A stretch of 64,000 bases of DNA. Origin: an uncultured Prevotellaceae bacterium. GTDB lineage: Bacteria > Bacteroidota > Bacteroidia > Bacteroidales > Bacteroidaceae. Under the pieces are notes generated by a model that was not told the origin of the DNA, ran no database searches, and was given only the letters and a program-made list of their open reading frames with translations. Below are positions 7,518 to 15,209 of this stretch, piece by piece (positions within the stretch are counted from its first letter, which is position 1; the number at the start of each line of letters is the position of its first letter). The translations under genes and the position numbers were made by a program. The DNA is taken from NCBI GenBank assembly GCA_949295905.1, contig CASFNA010000003.1, positions 1-64,000 of the forward strand, in the 5' to 3' direction.

Positions 7518-7541
7518 GTTCAGGAAAGCTTCGGAAGCCTG

Positions 7542-10376
7542 TTATTTCTTCTCCGCTTCGGGCAGCATCACCACTTTGACGCTGTTGCCGCCTGCGAAGA
7601 TTACGTCTTTCATGAACTTGGCAACCTTCTCGGGTGTCAGTGCGTTGACGATGTCCTTGTACTTCGTCACGGTGTCAACGCCGTATTCGTCGAAGTTCTC
7701 TATCGCATTGACCCAGTAGCTGTTTGTCTTGGCGTTCTCGTCGGCGCGCTTCAGCATCAGCTCCTTGACTCTTGCAAGTTTCTCCGCATCGACGGTTGTT
7801 GCCATCTTCCTGGCCTCGTCGTCCATTATTTTCAGCGCAACGTCGCACATCTCGGGCTTCATCGGGCATACGCCTACTATCGCATTGAACGGCGTGTCGC
7901 CTCCGAGGTTTACAAATCCGGCCGCGCCCGTTGAGTAAGCTGCGCTTGCGTCCTCGCGGATAGCCTTAAGGTAAATCATCTCGAGGATTTGTCCTGCGGC
8001 GTTGGCTGCCACAGCGTTCTCAAGAGAATACGGCACGTCGAGGTTGTACCAGTATATGTAAGAGTTGGCTTTGGGTGTCTCCATCTTGCGCTTGAACACG
8101 TTTTCAACGTTGCCCTTGGCATAGCTTGACACGGGCTTCCACTCCTCCTTTACGCCGTTTGCAGGCAGGGAGGCGATGTATTGCTCGATGAGCGGACGGA
8201 TGGCAGCTTCGTCGAAGTTGCCCACAAAGGTGAAGGTGAAGTCGCCGGCGTTGGCCGTGCGCTCCTTGGCAATCTGTAGGATGCGGTCATAGTTGACTTT
8301 CTTCAGGTCTTCAATCTGCAATGACTCGAAGCGCGGGTTGTGGCTGTAGAGCGTTGCGCTGAGCGAGTCGGCGAATGCCTTTTCCGGCGACAGGCCCTGG
8401 TTCTTGAGCGTAGTCTCGAGAATGTTCATCAACTGTCCGTATGCCTTTTCGTCCTTTCTTACGTCGGTAAAGTAAAGGTAGGTAAGCTGGAACAGCGTCT
8501 CGAGGTCTTTCGGGGTTGACTTGCCGCTTGCACCTTCGTGCAGGTTGGCCAGCGTGAGGTTGACGTTTGCCTGCTTTCCGGCGAGCGCCTTCTCAAGTTC
8601 CGTGCTGCTGAAGTTGCCCAGTCCGCTTGACCCTATGACAGCGTCAAACAACTTGGCGTTGACGATATCGCTTTCGGGAAGCAGTGAGGAGCCGCCTTTT
8701 GATGTCGCGCTCATCACAACCTCGTCGTTCTTGAAGTCGGTCTTCTTCAGCAATACGCGTGCTCCGTTGGATAGTTTAAGCTCCTTGTAGCCCAGTGTGG
8801 CGTTGTCTTTCTCGCTCACGATTGAGCCTTTCTTCGGCAGTTCCTTGATGAGCGGCTCGTTCTTAACGTTGTCAACCCATGCTGTGAGCTGCTCTCCGTG
8901 AACGGTGTCGATAGCCTTCTTTATGCTTTCAGGAGTAGGATAAACGGCTCCTTCCTTCTCGTTGTAAGTCGCGTAAACAACAAGATTGGTGTCTGTTACG
9001 CTCACGAGCTGCTTTATCATCTCGTTGGTCAGTTCCACGGGAAGCATCGGCGCAAGCTGCTGCATCGTCATGTACTGGTCTGAAATGGAAGGAATAGGCT
9101 CGTTGCCGAGGAAGTGGTCGCGGTACTGGTCGCCCCAGAAGCTGTTTTCCTGCTTGTCGCGGTTGGTGTAGATTTTCTCCAGCCAGCTCATGTATTCGTC
9201 CTTTGCGCGGACATACTCGGTGGCGGTGTAGCCGAACTTGGCGGCGCGCAGCACTTCACGCACAGTAGCCGAGATGGCCTCTTCGGTCTTTCCGGGCTTG
9301 GGGATGCAGATGAGCGTGAACGCGTCCTTTGTCTTGGAGTAGATGTATTCGCCATCCTGTACGAACGCCTGTACGAACGGACAGTCGGGGTTCTGCGCTA
9401 TTTCGCCGAGACGTGAGTTGAGCATCTGCGTGCAGAGGTTCACGGCATACTGCTGGAGAAGGTAGAACATGTTGCTCTTCAGGCTGTCAGGAATGGCGTC
9501 GTGCTTGAACATTATCTGCACTACATCCACCTGCTGCTCCTTGTCCTTGTCTACGATGATGATTGCCTCGTTGTTGTCGGGCACGGGCTCGTCAACCACC
9601 GGAGCGGCGTTCTCTGGCATCTTGATGGAGCTGAACATCTCCTTTATTTTCTGTTCGGTGCGGTTCACGTCAACGTCGCCCACCACGATGATGGCCTGGT
9701 TGTCGGGTCTGTACCACTTGTGGTAGTACGCACGCAGGGCTTCGGGCTTGAAGTTGTCAACCACTGACATGAGTCCGATGGGCATGCGCTTGCCGTACTT
9801 GCTGCCGGGATACAGTTTCTCGAGGTTGCGCTCGAGCATGCGCTGGCCGGCGGAAGAACGCAGGCGCCACTCTTCGTGTATTACTCCGCGCTCCTTGTCA
9901 ATCTCCTTGGCGTCGAGGGTGAGGCCGTTGGACCAGTCCTTGAGTATGAGCAGGCAAGAGTCCAATGACGCGATGTTGGCCGAAGGCACGTTGCACACGC
10001 GGTAAACGGTCTGGTCAACGGCGGTGTAAGCGTTGAGGTCGGTGCCGAATTCGACGCCTATGGAGCGCAGGTATTCGATGAGTTTGTCGCCCGGGTAGTT
10101 GTCAGAGCCGTTGAAGGCCATGTGCTCCAGGAAGTGAGCCAGTCCGCGCTGGTCTTCCTCCTCCTGTATGGAGCCTACGCGCTGGGCGATGTAGAAGTTG
10201 ACACGGTGTTCCGGATAACCGTTATGGCGGATGTAATATGTAAGGCCGTTAGGCAGTTTGCCAATCCTTACGGCGCTGTCCACGGGGATTGGGGGCAGCT
10301 GCATTCCTTGCGCCATAACAGCCGCTGCGCTTGTAACGAATAGCACTGCGGCGACGAAAAGATGTTTTAATTTCAT
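7542..10376 (-). CDS. M16 family zinc metallopeptidase (pitrilysin/insulinase-like)
   Basis: A 944-residue protein with a Sec signal peptide (cleavage probably near AVMAQG, residues 20-24), so it is exported to the periplasm or envelope. The inverted zinc motif HFLEH lies at residues 81-85, preceded by GLTYYIRHN and followed by AFNGSDNYPG, as in pitrilysin-type enzymes. Length and architecture fit two M16 repeats: an active N-terminal half, and a C-terminal half starting near residue 530 (YKELKLSNGARVLLKKTDF) that lacks an HxxEH motif. It probably degrades peptides. The gene is monocistronic, with a terminator 25 bp after the stop and a -7-like TATATTTG upstream on the minus strand (10402-10409). 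Confidence 0.92.
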   Translation of the reverse strand: MKLKHLFVAAVLFVTSAAAVMAQGMQLPPIPVDSAVRIGKLPNGLTYYIRHNGYPEHRVNFYIAQRVGSIQEEEDQRGLAHFLEHMAFNGSDNYPGDKLIEYLRSIGVEFGTDLNAYTAVDQTVYRVCNVPSANIASLDSCLLILKDWSNGLTLDAKEIDKERGVIHEEWRLRSSAGQRMLERNLEKLYPGSKYGKRMPIGLMSVVDNFKPEALRAYYHKWYRPDNQAIIVVGDVDVNRTEQKIKEMFSSIKMPENAAPVVDEPVPDNNEAIIIVDKDKEQQVDVVQIMFKHDAIPDSLKSNMFYLLQQYAVNLCTQMLNSRLGEIAQNPDCPFVQAFVQDGEYIYSKTKDAFTLICIPKPGKTEEAISATVREVLRAAKFGYTATEYVRAKDEYMSWLEKIYTNRDKQENSFWGDQYRDHFLGNEPIPSISDQYMTMQQLAPMLPVELTNEMIKQLVSVTDTNLVVYATYNEKEGAVYPTPESIKKAIDTVHGEQLTAWVDNVKNEPLIKELPKKGSIVSEKDNATLGYKELKLSNGARVLLKKTDFKNDEVVMSATSKGGSSLLPESDIVNAKLFDAVIGSSGLGNFSSTELEKALAGKQANVNLTLANLHEGASGKSTPKDLETLFQLTYLYFTDVRKDEKAYGQLMNILETTLKNQGLSPEKAFADSLSATLYSHNPRFESLQIEDLKKVNYDRILQIAKERTANAGDFTFTFVGNFDEAAIRPLIEQYIASLPANGVKEEWKPVSSYAKGNVENVFKRKMETPKANSYIYWYNLDVPYSLENAVAANAAGQILEMIYLKAIREDASAAYSTGAAGFVNLGGDTPFNAIVGVCPMKPEMCDVALKIMDDEARKMATTVDAEKLARVKELMLKRADENAKTNSYWVNAIENFDEYGVDTVTKYKDIVNALTPEKVAKFMKDVIFAGGNSVKVVMLPEAEKK

Positions 10377-10401
10377 AAAAGTTTGGTTTAAAAAAGGTGT
10401 A

Positions 10402-10409
10402 CAAATATA
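10402..10409 (-). promoter_or_regulatory. Probable -7 element for the M16 peptidase
   Basis: Minus-strand TATATTTG, 26 bp upstream of the ATG. No clean -33 at the usual distance, so the call rests on one element. Confidence 0.4.
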
Positions 10410-10513
10410 GTTTTTTCCGTGGTCAACGGTATTGACCTTATCTTAAAATTAATGTTTTTTATACTTTTTGCAGGCACAGTCGGGTGAGTGCCTTCAATCT
10501 GTAAGAAGGTGGC

Positions 10514-10726
10514 TTACGGTTCGTTGCCGTATTCGAGTATGTCGCCGGGCTGGCATTCCAGTTCGCGGCATATTGCCTCGAGCGTGGAGAAGCGCACGGC
10601 CTTGGCCTTGCCCGTCTTCAGGATTGACAGGTTCGCCTGCGTCAGGCCTACGCGCTCGGCCAGCTCGGAGAGCGATATTTTGCGGCGTGCCATTACCACG
10701 TCGAGGTTGACTATTATTTTTCCCAT
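10514..10726 (-). CDS. Small XRE-family transcriptional regulator
   Basis: A 70-residue protein that is almost entirely one Cro/CI helix-turn-helix: RRKISLSELAERVGLTQANLSILKTGKAKAVRFSTLEAICRELEC in two overlapping parts, ending QPGDILEYG. It belongs to the YozG-like group that commonly accompanies DUF2975 membrane proteins, and the upstream gene here is exactly that. It most likely represses the pair by binding the palindromes at 11651-11666 and 11718-11733. It is probably transcribed from the DUF2975 promoter, 167 bp downstream of that gene's stop. Confidence 0.88.
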   Translation of the reverse strand: MGKIIVNLDVVMARRKISLSELAERVGLTQANLSILKTGKAKAVRFSTLEAICRELECQPGDILEYGNEP

Positions 10727-10732
10727 ACAATG

Positions 10733-10890
10733 TTTATGTTTACGTAGTTATCGGGAGTTACGTAGGAGTTATCGCTCGCAAGCTCACTCATGGAGTTAAC
10801 GGACAATAGCCATGCAAGGAAATGTCGGTTAACTCCCGGCGGCTTACAAGCCGCCTAACTCCCGTTAACTCCTTTCAACTCCTTTTGCCA
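10733..10890. repeat. Low-complexity hairpin between the DUF2975 and XRE genes
   Basis: GGAGTTAAC (10792-10800) pairs with GTTAACTCC (10828-10836), next to a GGCGGCTTACAAGCCGCC stem (10838-10855) and TAACTCC repeats. It belongs to the intergenic hairpin group, although the arms are less perfect here. Confidence 0.5.
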
Positions 10891-10893
10891 CCG

Positions 10894-11541
10894 TCATATC
10901 GTCAGTTCCTGTTCTTCTTTCATCCTTAGCCCTATGGCGAACGCCTCGGCCACCACTACTGCGAAGAGGCCGAAGATGACGCTTGTAATGTAGGCGGCCG
11001 AGCCGTAGTCTACCACGTAGCCCGTCAGGCTGAACGACTGTTGGGCCAGATACGTGTCATAACAGCTGTCGGCCGTGGCTATGGCTCCCGTCGCCACGAG
11101 GCACCAGCCCACGACGCGCAGCAGCGTGATGTTGCGCCGCGTGAATATGGCGTTCCTGTTGACGTTGCGCACGAAGAGGATGAAGGCCACGAGGGCGGCC
11201 ACCGCCGCCGCGCCGTAGAGCAGCGTGTAGAGCAGGCGGAACACGGCCGCGCCCGGCCCGAGGCTCTCGTTCAGGGGAACAATCAGCTGCGTGGGCCAGG
11301 CCGTCAGTTGCCTTGATGTGGCCTTGTCGATAACCGTCACGGCGGTGGTTTCGTCCATCCCGGCAGGCAGCAGCGTGATGTGGCTGAAGTTGCTTGGCGT
11401 CGTCTCCGTTACCGAACGCTCCTCCATGCCGTGCTTCATGCCGGCCGAGAATCCCGTGAAAAACGTGTTCGACATGGACAGCAGATGGCAGGCTATCACC
11501 ACGAAGATGAGCGTGCAGAATAGGTTGAGTTTCTTTTTCAT
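10894..11541 (-). CDS. DUF2975 domain-containing membrane protein
   Basis: A 215-residue protein with about four membrane helices: an N-terminal LFCTLIFVVIACHLLSM, then AAAVAALVAFILFV, VVGWCLVATGAIATADS and ITSVIFGLFAVVVAEAFAIGLRM. An extracytoplasmic loop of about 70 residues separates helices 1 and 2. The last helix region with AFAIGLRMKEEQELTI is typical of DUF2975. Function is unknown; the family is nearly always paired with a small XRE regulator, as here. The promoter at 11669-11700 is flanked by two copies of a TATCGAAAAACGATA palindrome, which points to tight repression by the partner. Confidence 0.85.
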   Translation of the reverse strand: MKKKLNLFCTLIFVVIACHLLSMSNTFFTGFSAGMKHGMEERSVTETTPSNFSHITLLPAGMDETTAVTVIDKATSRQLTAWPTQLIVPLNESLGPGAAVFRLLYTLLYGAAAVAALVAFILFVRNVNRNAIFTRRNITLLRVVGWCLVATGAIATADSCYDTYLAQQSFSLTGYVVDYGSAAYITSVIFGLFAVVVAEAFAIGLRMKEEQELTI

Positions 11542-11650
11542 CGAGGTTCCGGTTTTGTCCCACCTTCGGTTCGCCGCCGTACGGTGACGGGCGGCTGGCC
11601 TTCGGCGCGTTGTTTAATCAGAAAGAGTATTATCGTTATTTGGTTATTAT

Positions 11651-11666
11651 TTATCGTTTTTCGATA
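11651..11666. promoter_or_regulatory. Operator palindrome 1 of the DUF2975/XRE operon
   Basis: TTATCGTTTTTCGATA, the reverse complement of the second site. It sits just downstream of the -7 element on the minus strand, over the expected transcription start. Confidence 0.65.
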
Positions 11667-11668
11667 TG

Positions 11669-11700
11669 CAAAGATATGGACAATAATTGAATGCTCCAAA
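11669..11700 (-). promoter_or_regulatory. Promoter of the DUF2975/XRE operon
   Basis: On the minus strand TTTG (11697-11700), a 20-bp spacer and TATCTTTG (11669-11676). It is bracketed by two operator palindromes. Confidence 0.7.
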
Positions 11701-11717
11701 CTTTTTCAATAAATATT

Positions 11718-11733
11718 TATCGAAAAACGATAA
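11718..11733. promoter_or_regulatory. Operator palindrome 2 of the DUF2975/XRE operon
   Basis: TATCGAAAAACGATAA, upstream of the -33 element. Centre-to-centre distance to site 1 is 67 bp, which would allow looping or cooperative binding. Confidence 0.65.
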
Positions 11734-11763
11734 TTTAACTTCCGTTTGCATACCGGCGGCCTT

Positions 11764-11851
11764 GCGAAAGGCGGCAAATCGCATTGCAAAAGGCCGTCAA
11801 TTGCACGCTAAAAGGCCGTCTTTTGTTCTCTAAAAGACGGCCTTTTGCAAC
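11764..11851. repeat. 4 x 22-bp unit array, copy 4
   Basis: Units at 11764, 11786, 11808 and 11830. Units 3 and 4 pair: AAAAGGCCGTCTTTTG with CTAAAAGACGGCCTTTT. Confidence 0.8.
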
Positions 11852-11855
11852 GCGT

Positions 11856-11946
11856 TGAGCATCAGCTCATTAGGCTCATTCAGCCCATTGGGCTTAATAA
11901 GTTTAATAGGCCAATGAGCCGAATGTGCCTAATAAGCCCGATAATG
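11856..11946. repeat. Low-complexity GCTCATTAGGCTCATT tract with inverted halves
   Basis: GCTCATTAGGCTCATTCAGC and later GGCCAATGAGCCGAATG read as inverted versions of one another around TTAATAAG. The remaining gap up to 12107 shows nothing else I can name. Confidence 0.45.
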
Positions 11947-12107
11947 CCGGGAAACGGCGGCGCGGAAGGCAGCGGCGACAGGTGAAAAAATGCTAATATG
12001 GAGCTTGGGCGGTTTTACTTTCGGCCGTCCCAGAGGTCTATATAATAAAGCGACGGCCGACAGGCCGGGCGTTTTTATGGACGTAACACCTAAAAACAGA
12101 TACGATT

Positions 12108-12329
12108 ATGAAGTCGCTAACGATGATGAAAACCGCAGTGGCGGCCGTGTGCATGTCGCTGCTTTGCGCCTCGTGCGTAATACACAGGCATTACGACGGG
12201 CCGCGGCCTCCGAAGAAACACAAGAAGCACAAGAAGCCGAAGCCGCCGCGCCACCACCGGCACCACGCCTATACGGACGGCAACGCGGCAGGCGGCACGT
12301 GTTACGCGGACGCGTGGTATCGGGCTTGA
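12108..12329 (+). CDS. Small His/Lys/Pro-rich lipoprotein
   Basis: A 73-residue predicted lipoprotein. The signal peptide ends in the lipobox LLCASC (Cys23). The mature part is almost wholly basic and low in complexity: HRHYDGPRPPKKHKKHKKPK then PPRHHRHH. There are no acidic residues right after Cys23, so surface export by the usual Bacteroidetes signal is not indicated. Clustered His could bind metal, or the basic charge could bind peptidoglycan or LPS; both are speculation. The reading frame is supported by the clear signal peptide and lipobox, not by homology. A matched hairpin follows the stop. Confidence 0.62.
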   Translation: MKSLTMMKTAVAAVCMSLLCASCVIHRHYDGPRPPKKHKKHKKPKPPRHHRHHAYTDGNAAGGTCYADAWYRA

Positions 12330-12343
12330 ACCGGCTTGTAGTA

Positions 12344-12437
12344 GGCGGAACATACGCATACGGGCGGACAAGCGGATTGGTTTTTCACACAGAGTAAGGC
12401 CAATCTGCTTGTCCGCCCGTATGTTTGTATGTACGCC
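12344..12437. terminator. Long hairpin between the lipoprotein gene and argD (bidirectional)
   Basis: Arms of 37-38 bp (12344-12380 with 12400-12437), nearly complementary and beginning GGCGGAACATACGCATACGG, around a 19-bp loop containing TTTTT. The right arm ends 1 bp before the argD stop. It probably terminates both converging genes, and in form it belongs to the matched-arm hairpins. Confidence 0.65.
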
Positions 12438-12438
12438 T

Positions 12439-13581
12439 TTATAAAGCGGCGAACGCCCTCTTGAGCCGCAGGATGAAGTCGTCGGCCATGGCCTTGGTGA
12501 ACGTCAGCGGCGGCAGCAGGCGCAGTATGTTAGTGGATGCGCAGCCCGTGAAGCAGTGCTCGTCGTAGGCGAGGTGGCGGCGCAGCTCCTTGTGCGGCAT
12601 GTCGAGGTCGATGCCAATCATGAGTCCGCGGCCGCGCACGTCGGTAATGCGCTTCTCTTCGGCCATCATCCCGCGCAACCGCGCCATGAGGTAGTCGCCT
12701 GTCTCGCGTGCGTTGTCAACCATACGGTTGCTCTCCATTACGTCGAGCACGGCCAGCGCGGCGGCGCAGGCCATGTGGTTGCCGCCGAACGTGGTGCCCA
12801 GCTGGCCGTATTCGGGCTTGAAGTCGGGCGAGATGAGCACCGCGCCCATGGGGAAGCCGTTGGCAATTCCCTTCGCAACGGTAATCAGGTCGGGCCTGAT
12901 GCCGAGCCACTGGTGGGCGAAGAAGCGGCCCGAACGGCCATAGCCGCACTGTATCTCGTCGCACACGAGCACCGCGCCGTGCCGCTTGCAGGCGGCTTGC
13001 AAGCCCCGGGCAAACTCCTCGGAGGCCATCCGTATGCCGCCCACACCTTGTATACATTCTATTATGCAGGCGCAGACGTCGCCTTTGCTTAGCTCCGCCT
13101 CCCATGCCGCAAGGTCGTTCAGCGGCAGGTAGGTAACGTGTCCGTTGGCGTTGACGGGCGCTATGATTTTCGCGTTGTCGGTCGCTTCGACGGCCAGCGA
13201 CGTGCGTCCGTGGAAGGCCTTGGCGGCCGACAGGATGCGCGTGCGCCCCGTCTTGAACGATGCCAGCTTCAAAGCGTTCTCGTTGGCTTCGGCTCCGCTG
13301 TTGACGAGAAACAGCTGGTAGTCGTCATATCCGCACGCCTTGCCCAGCCGTTCGGCCAGCCGCCGTTGCAGCATATTCACCACCGAGTTGCTGTAAAAGC
13401 CGAGTTCTGCGGCCTGACGGGCCAACGCCTCTACGTAATGAGGATGGCAATGGCCTATGTTTATGACGGCGTGGCCGCCGTAAAGGTCCAAATATTCCTG
13501 CCCCTTGTCGTCCCAAACGGAGCAGTCTTTGCCCTTGACGATGTTGATGTCGAATAAGGGATAAACGTCAAATAGTTCCAT
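12439..13581 (-). CDS. argD: Acetylornithine (or succinylornithine) aminotransferase ArgD
   Basis: A 380-residue class III PLP aminotransferase. It catalyses the transamination between N-acyl-glutamate semialdehyde and N-acylornithine in arginine synthesis. Visible features are the N-terminal DGG-like LDLYGGHAVINIGHCHP, NSGAEANENALKLA, the aspartate motif VCDEIQCGYGRSGRFF, the PLP lysine in LITVAKGIANGFPMGA and the TTFGGNHMACAAA segment. Bacteroidetes are known to run this pathway with N-succinyl intermediates, so the natural substrate may be succinylated. It is the last gene of the argR-GNAT-argG-DUF559-argC-argD operon. Confidence 0.92.
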   Translation of the reverse strand: MELFDVYPLFDINIVKGKDCSVWDDKGQEYLDLYGGHAVINIGHCHPHYVEALARQAAELGFYSNSVVNMLQRRLAERLGKACGYDDYQLFLVNSGAEANENALKLASFKTGRTRILSAAKAFHGRTSLAVEATDNAKIIAPVNANGHVTYLPLNDLAAWEAELSKGDVCACIIECIQGVGGIRMASEEFARGLQAACKRHGAVLVCDEIQCGYGRSGRFFAHQWLGIRPDLITVAKGIANGFPMGAVLISPDFKPEYGQLGTTFGGNHMACAAALAVLDVMESNRMVDNARETGDYLMARLRGMMAEEKRITDVRGRGLMIGIDLDMPHKELRRHLAYDEHCFTGCASTNILRLLPPLTFTKAMADDFILRLKRAFAAL

Positions 13582-13593
13582 AATGAAATGTAT

Positions 13594-13691
13594 AAGCCCC
13601 CTCCCAGCCTCCCCGAGGGGAGGGGTTTTGTTTACCTTATGTTGCCGATGCCAGCCAAGCCCCTCCCCTCGGGGAGGACGGGAGGGGGCTT
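13594..13691. repeat. Pair of GC-rich palindromic repeats forming one large hairpin (argC-argD gap)
   Basis: AAGCCCCCTCCCAGCCTCCC (from 13594) and its reverse complement ending GGGAGGGGGCTT (13691), each containing CCTCCCCGAGGGGAGG. The stem could attenuate transcription between argC and argD. Confidence 0.7.
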
Positions 13692-13695
13692 TTGC

Positions 13696-14736
13696 TTAGA
13701 AGGCCGACGGCTTAAGCCTTAGTCCCATGTCCTCCTTCACTCCGAACATTATGTTCATGTTCTGCACAGCTTGGCCTACGGCGCCCTTCAAGAGGTTGTC
13801 TATGCAGGACGTTACGAGCAGCTTGTCGCCGTACTTCTCGCAGTGTACGAGACACTTGTTGGTGTTCACCGCCTGCTTCATGTCTATTGGTTTGTCAGTG
13901 TAGTGGGTAAAAGGCTCGTCCTTGTAGAAGGCCTTGTAACCATCTACTACGCTCTCGATGCTCGCCTCGGTGCGCACTACGGCGGTGGCGAAGATGCCGC
14001 GCGCGAACGGGCCCCGGTACGGAATGAAGTCTACCGGGCCTACGGGAGCGCCCTGGGTCTGCTCCAGGCTCTGGCGTATTTCGGGCACATGCTGGTGCGT
14101 GAAGGGCTTGTATATGCTCATGTTGTCAGTGCGCCACGAGAAGTGCGTCGTCGCTCCGGGTTTCTGTCCTGCTCCGGTGCTGCCCGTTATGGCGTTGACA
14201 GATATGTCTCCGGCGAGCAGACCCATCTTCGCCGCAGGCAACAGGCCGAGCTGTATGCACGTGGCGAAGCATCCGGGGTTGGCTACATGGCGCGCCGATG
14301 ATATTAGTCCGCGATTGATTTCGGGCAGACCGTACACGAAGTCGTTGCCCTCGGCGCGGAGGCGGAAGTCCTGCGCCAGGTCGATAATGCGCACCGTGTC
14401 GGGCACATGGTGCTCTGCCAAGAACTGCCGGCTCTTGCCGTGGCCGAAGCAGAAGAAGAGGACGTCCACCTCGTCAAACGGCATTGCGTCGGTAAAGCAC
14501 AGCTCCGTGTCGCCGTAAAGCCCCTCGTGAACGTCGGCCACGGGGTTGCCTGCGTTGCTCTCGCTGTTGGCGAATACGATTTCCGCCTGCGGATGGTTCA
14601 GCAGAAGGCGGATAAGCTCGCCGCCGGTGTAGCCTGCGGCACCTAAGATACCGACCCTTATCAAGCCCCCCTCACTCCCCCCAAGGGGGGATGACGTAGC
14701 CGTTTGCGTAGTGTTATTATTGTGTTTTGTTGTCAT
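13696..14736 (-). CDS. argC: N-acetyl(succinyl)-gamma-glutamyl-phosphate reductase ArgC
   Basis: NADPH-dependent reductase of the arginine pathway, 346 residues as read from the ATG at 14736. The Rossmann start IRVGILGAAGYTGGELIRLL, the catalytic-Cys segment VANPGCFATCIQLGLLPA and the HQHVPEIRQ and GPFARGIF motifs are clear. The first 25 residues (MTTKHNNNTTQTATSSPLGG...) are not family-like: residues 15-24 or so are translated from a GC-rich repeat at 14663-14692. Either this ATG is used with a repeat-derived extension, or initiation occurs at a TTG just before IRVG. The ATG overlaps the DUF559 stop as TAATG, which favours coupled translation from 14736. Confidence 0.9.
   Translation of the reverse strand: MTTKHNNNTTQTATSSPLGGSEGGLIRVGILGAAGYTGGELIRLLLNHPQAEIVFANSESNAGNPVADVHEGLYGDTELCFTDAMPFDEVDVLFFCFGHGKSRQFLAEHHVPDTVRIIDLAQDFRLRAEGNDFVYGLPEINRGLISSARHVANPGCFATCIQLGLLPAAKMGLLAGDISVNAITGSTGAGQKPGATTHFSWRTDNMSIYKPFTHQHVPEIRQSLEQTQGAPVGPVDFIPYRGPFARGIFATAVVRTEASIESVVDGYKAFYKDEPFTHYTDKPIDMKQAVNTNKCLVHCEKYGDKLLVTSCIDNLLKGAVGQAVQNMNIMFGVKEDMGLRLKPSAF
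14663..14692. repeat. GC-rich palindromic repeat inside the argC 5' coding end
   Basis: AGCCCCCCTCACTCCCCCCA then AGGGGGGATGA. It lies in frame within the N-terminal extension of ArgC. Confidence 0.65.
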
Positions 14737-15137
14737 TATGTTCTGCCGTTAATATTCTCTTTTATCCGTTTTATCACGGTTTCAGTAGTATTTATGACTT
14801 CTTCATTGGTAAACCTTATTACATTAAAGCCATAATTGTTGAGCCATTGCGTTCTTAGCATATCGTTTTCTTGCTGTTGCAAGGTTGCATGATACCCTCC
14901 ATCAATCTCAACAACAAGTTTACATTCCAGGCAAACAAAATCAACTATATACTCACCAATAATGTGTTGGCGCCTGAAACTAATGCCGAGTTGCTTTTCT
15001 TTCAACAGTTGCCACATTATCGCTTCTGCCTGCGTAGGATGCGCCCTGCTATATTTGGCGTTTTCTTTCAACAGCTCATACACCATGGGATTTGCCGTTT
15101 GATAAGAGAACTGCCTGTCTCTTCCAGTATTACTCAT
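14736..15137 (-). CDS. DUF559 domain protein (restriction-endonuclease-like fold)
   Basis: A 133-residue protein with the DUF559 signature: RAHPTQAEAIMWQLLKEKQL, FRRQHIIGEYIVDFVC, LVVEIDGGYH and GFNVIRFTNEEV. The family shares the Vsr/type II endonuclease fold. The D of YIVDF, E and D of VVEIDGGYH and nearby basic residues are the probable metal site. Function in bacteria is unsettled. It lies between argG and argC, and its stop overlaps the argC ATG by one base (TAATG), so it is translationally coupled to an amino-acid biosynthesis gene with which it has no known link. It may be a mobile cargo gene that fixed in the operon. Confidence 0.88.
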   Translation of the reverse strand: MSNTGRDRQFSYQTANPMVYELLKENAKYSRAHPTQAEAIMWQLLKEKQLGISFRRQHIIGEYIVDFVCLECKLVVEIDGGYHATLQQQENDMLRTQWLNNYGFNVIRFTNEEVINTTETVIKRIKENINGRT

Positions 15138-15180
15138 AAATACATATAACCGTGTTATTTACAAACAAGAGGACTTGCAA

Positions 15181-15209
15181 CATCCCCCTTGGGGGATTAT
15201 AGGGGGCTT
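15181..15209. repeat. GC-rich palindromic repeat at the argG 3' end
   Basis: ATCCCCCTTGGGGGATTATA then GGGGGCTTCC. On the minus strand it supplies the last codons of ArgG (GSPL and stop). Confidence 0.6.

Noticed and set aside
11990-12397. 135-residue frame overlapping the small lipoprotein gene
   Set aside because: The alternative frame has no signal peptide or family features, while the 12108 frame shows a clear lipobox.
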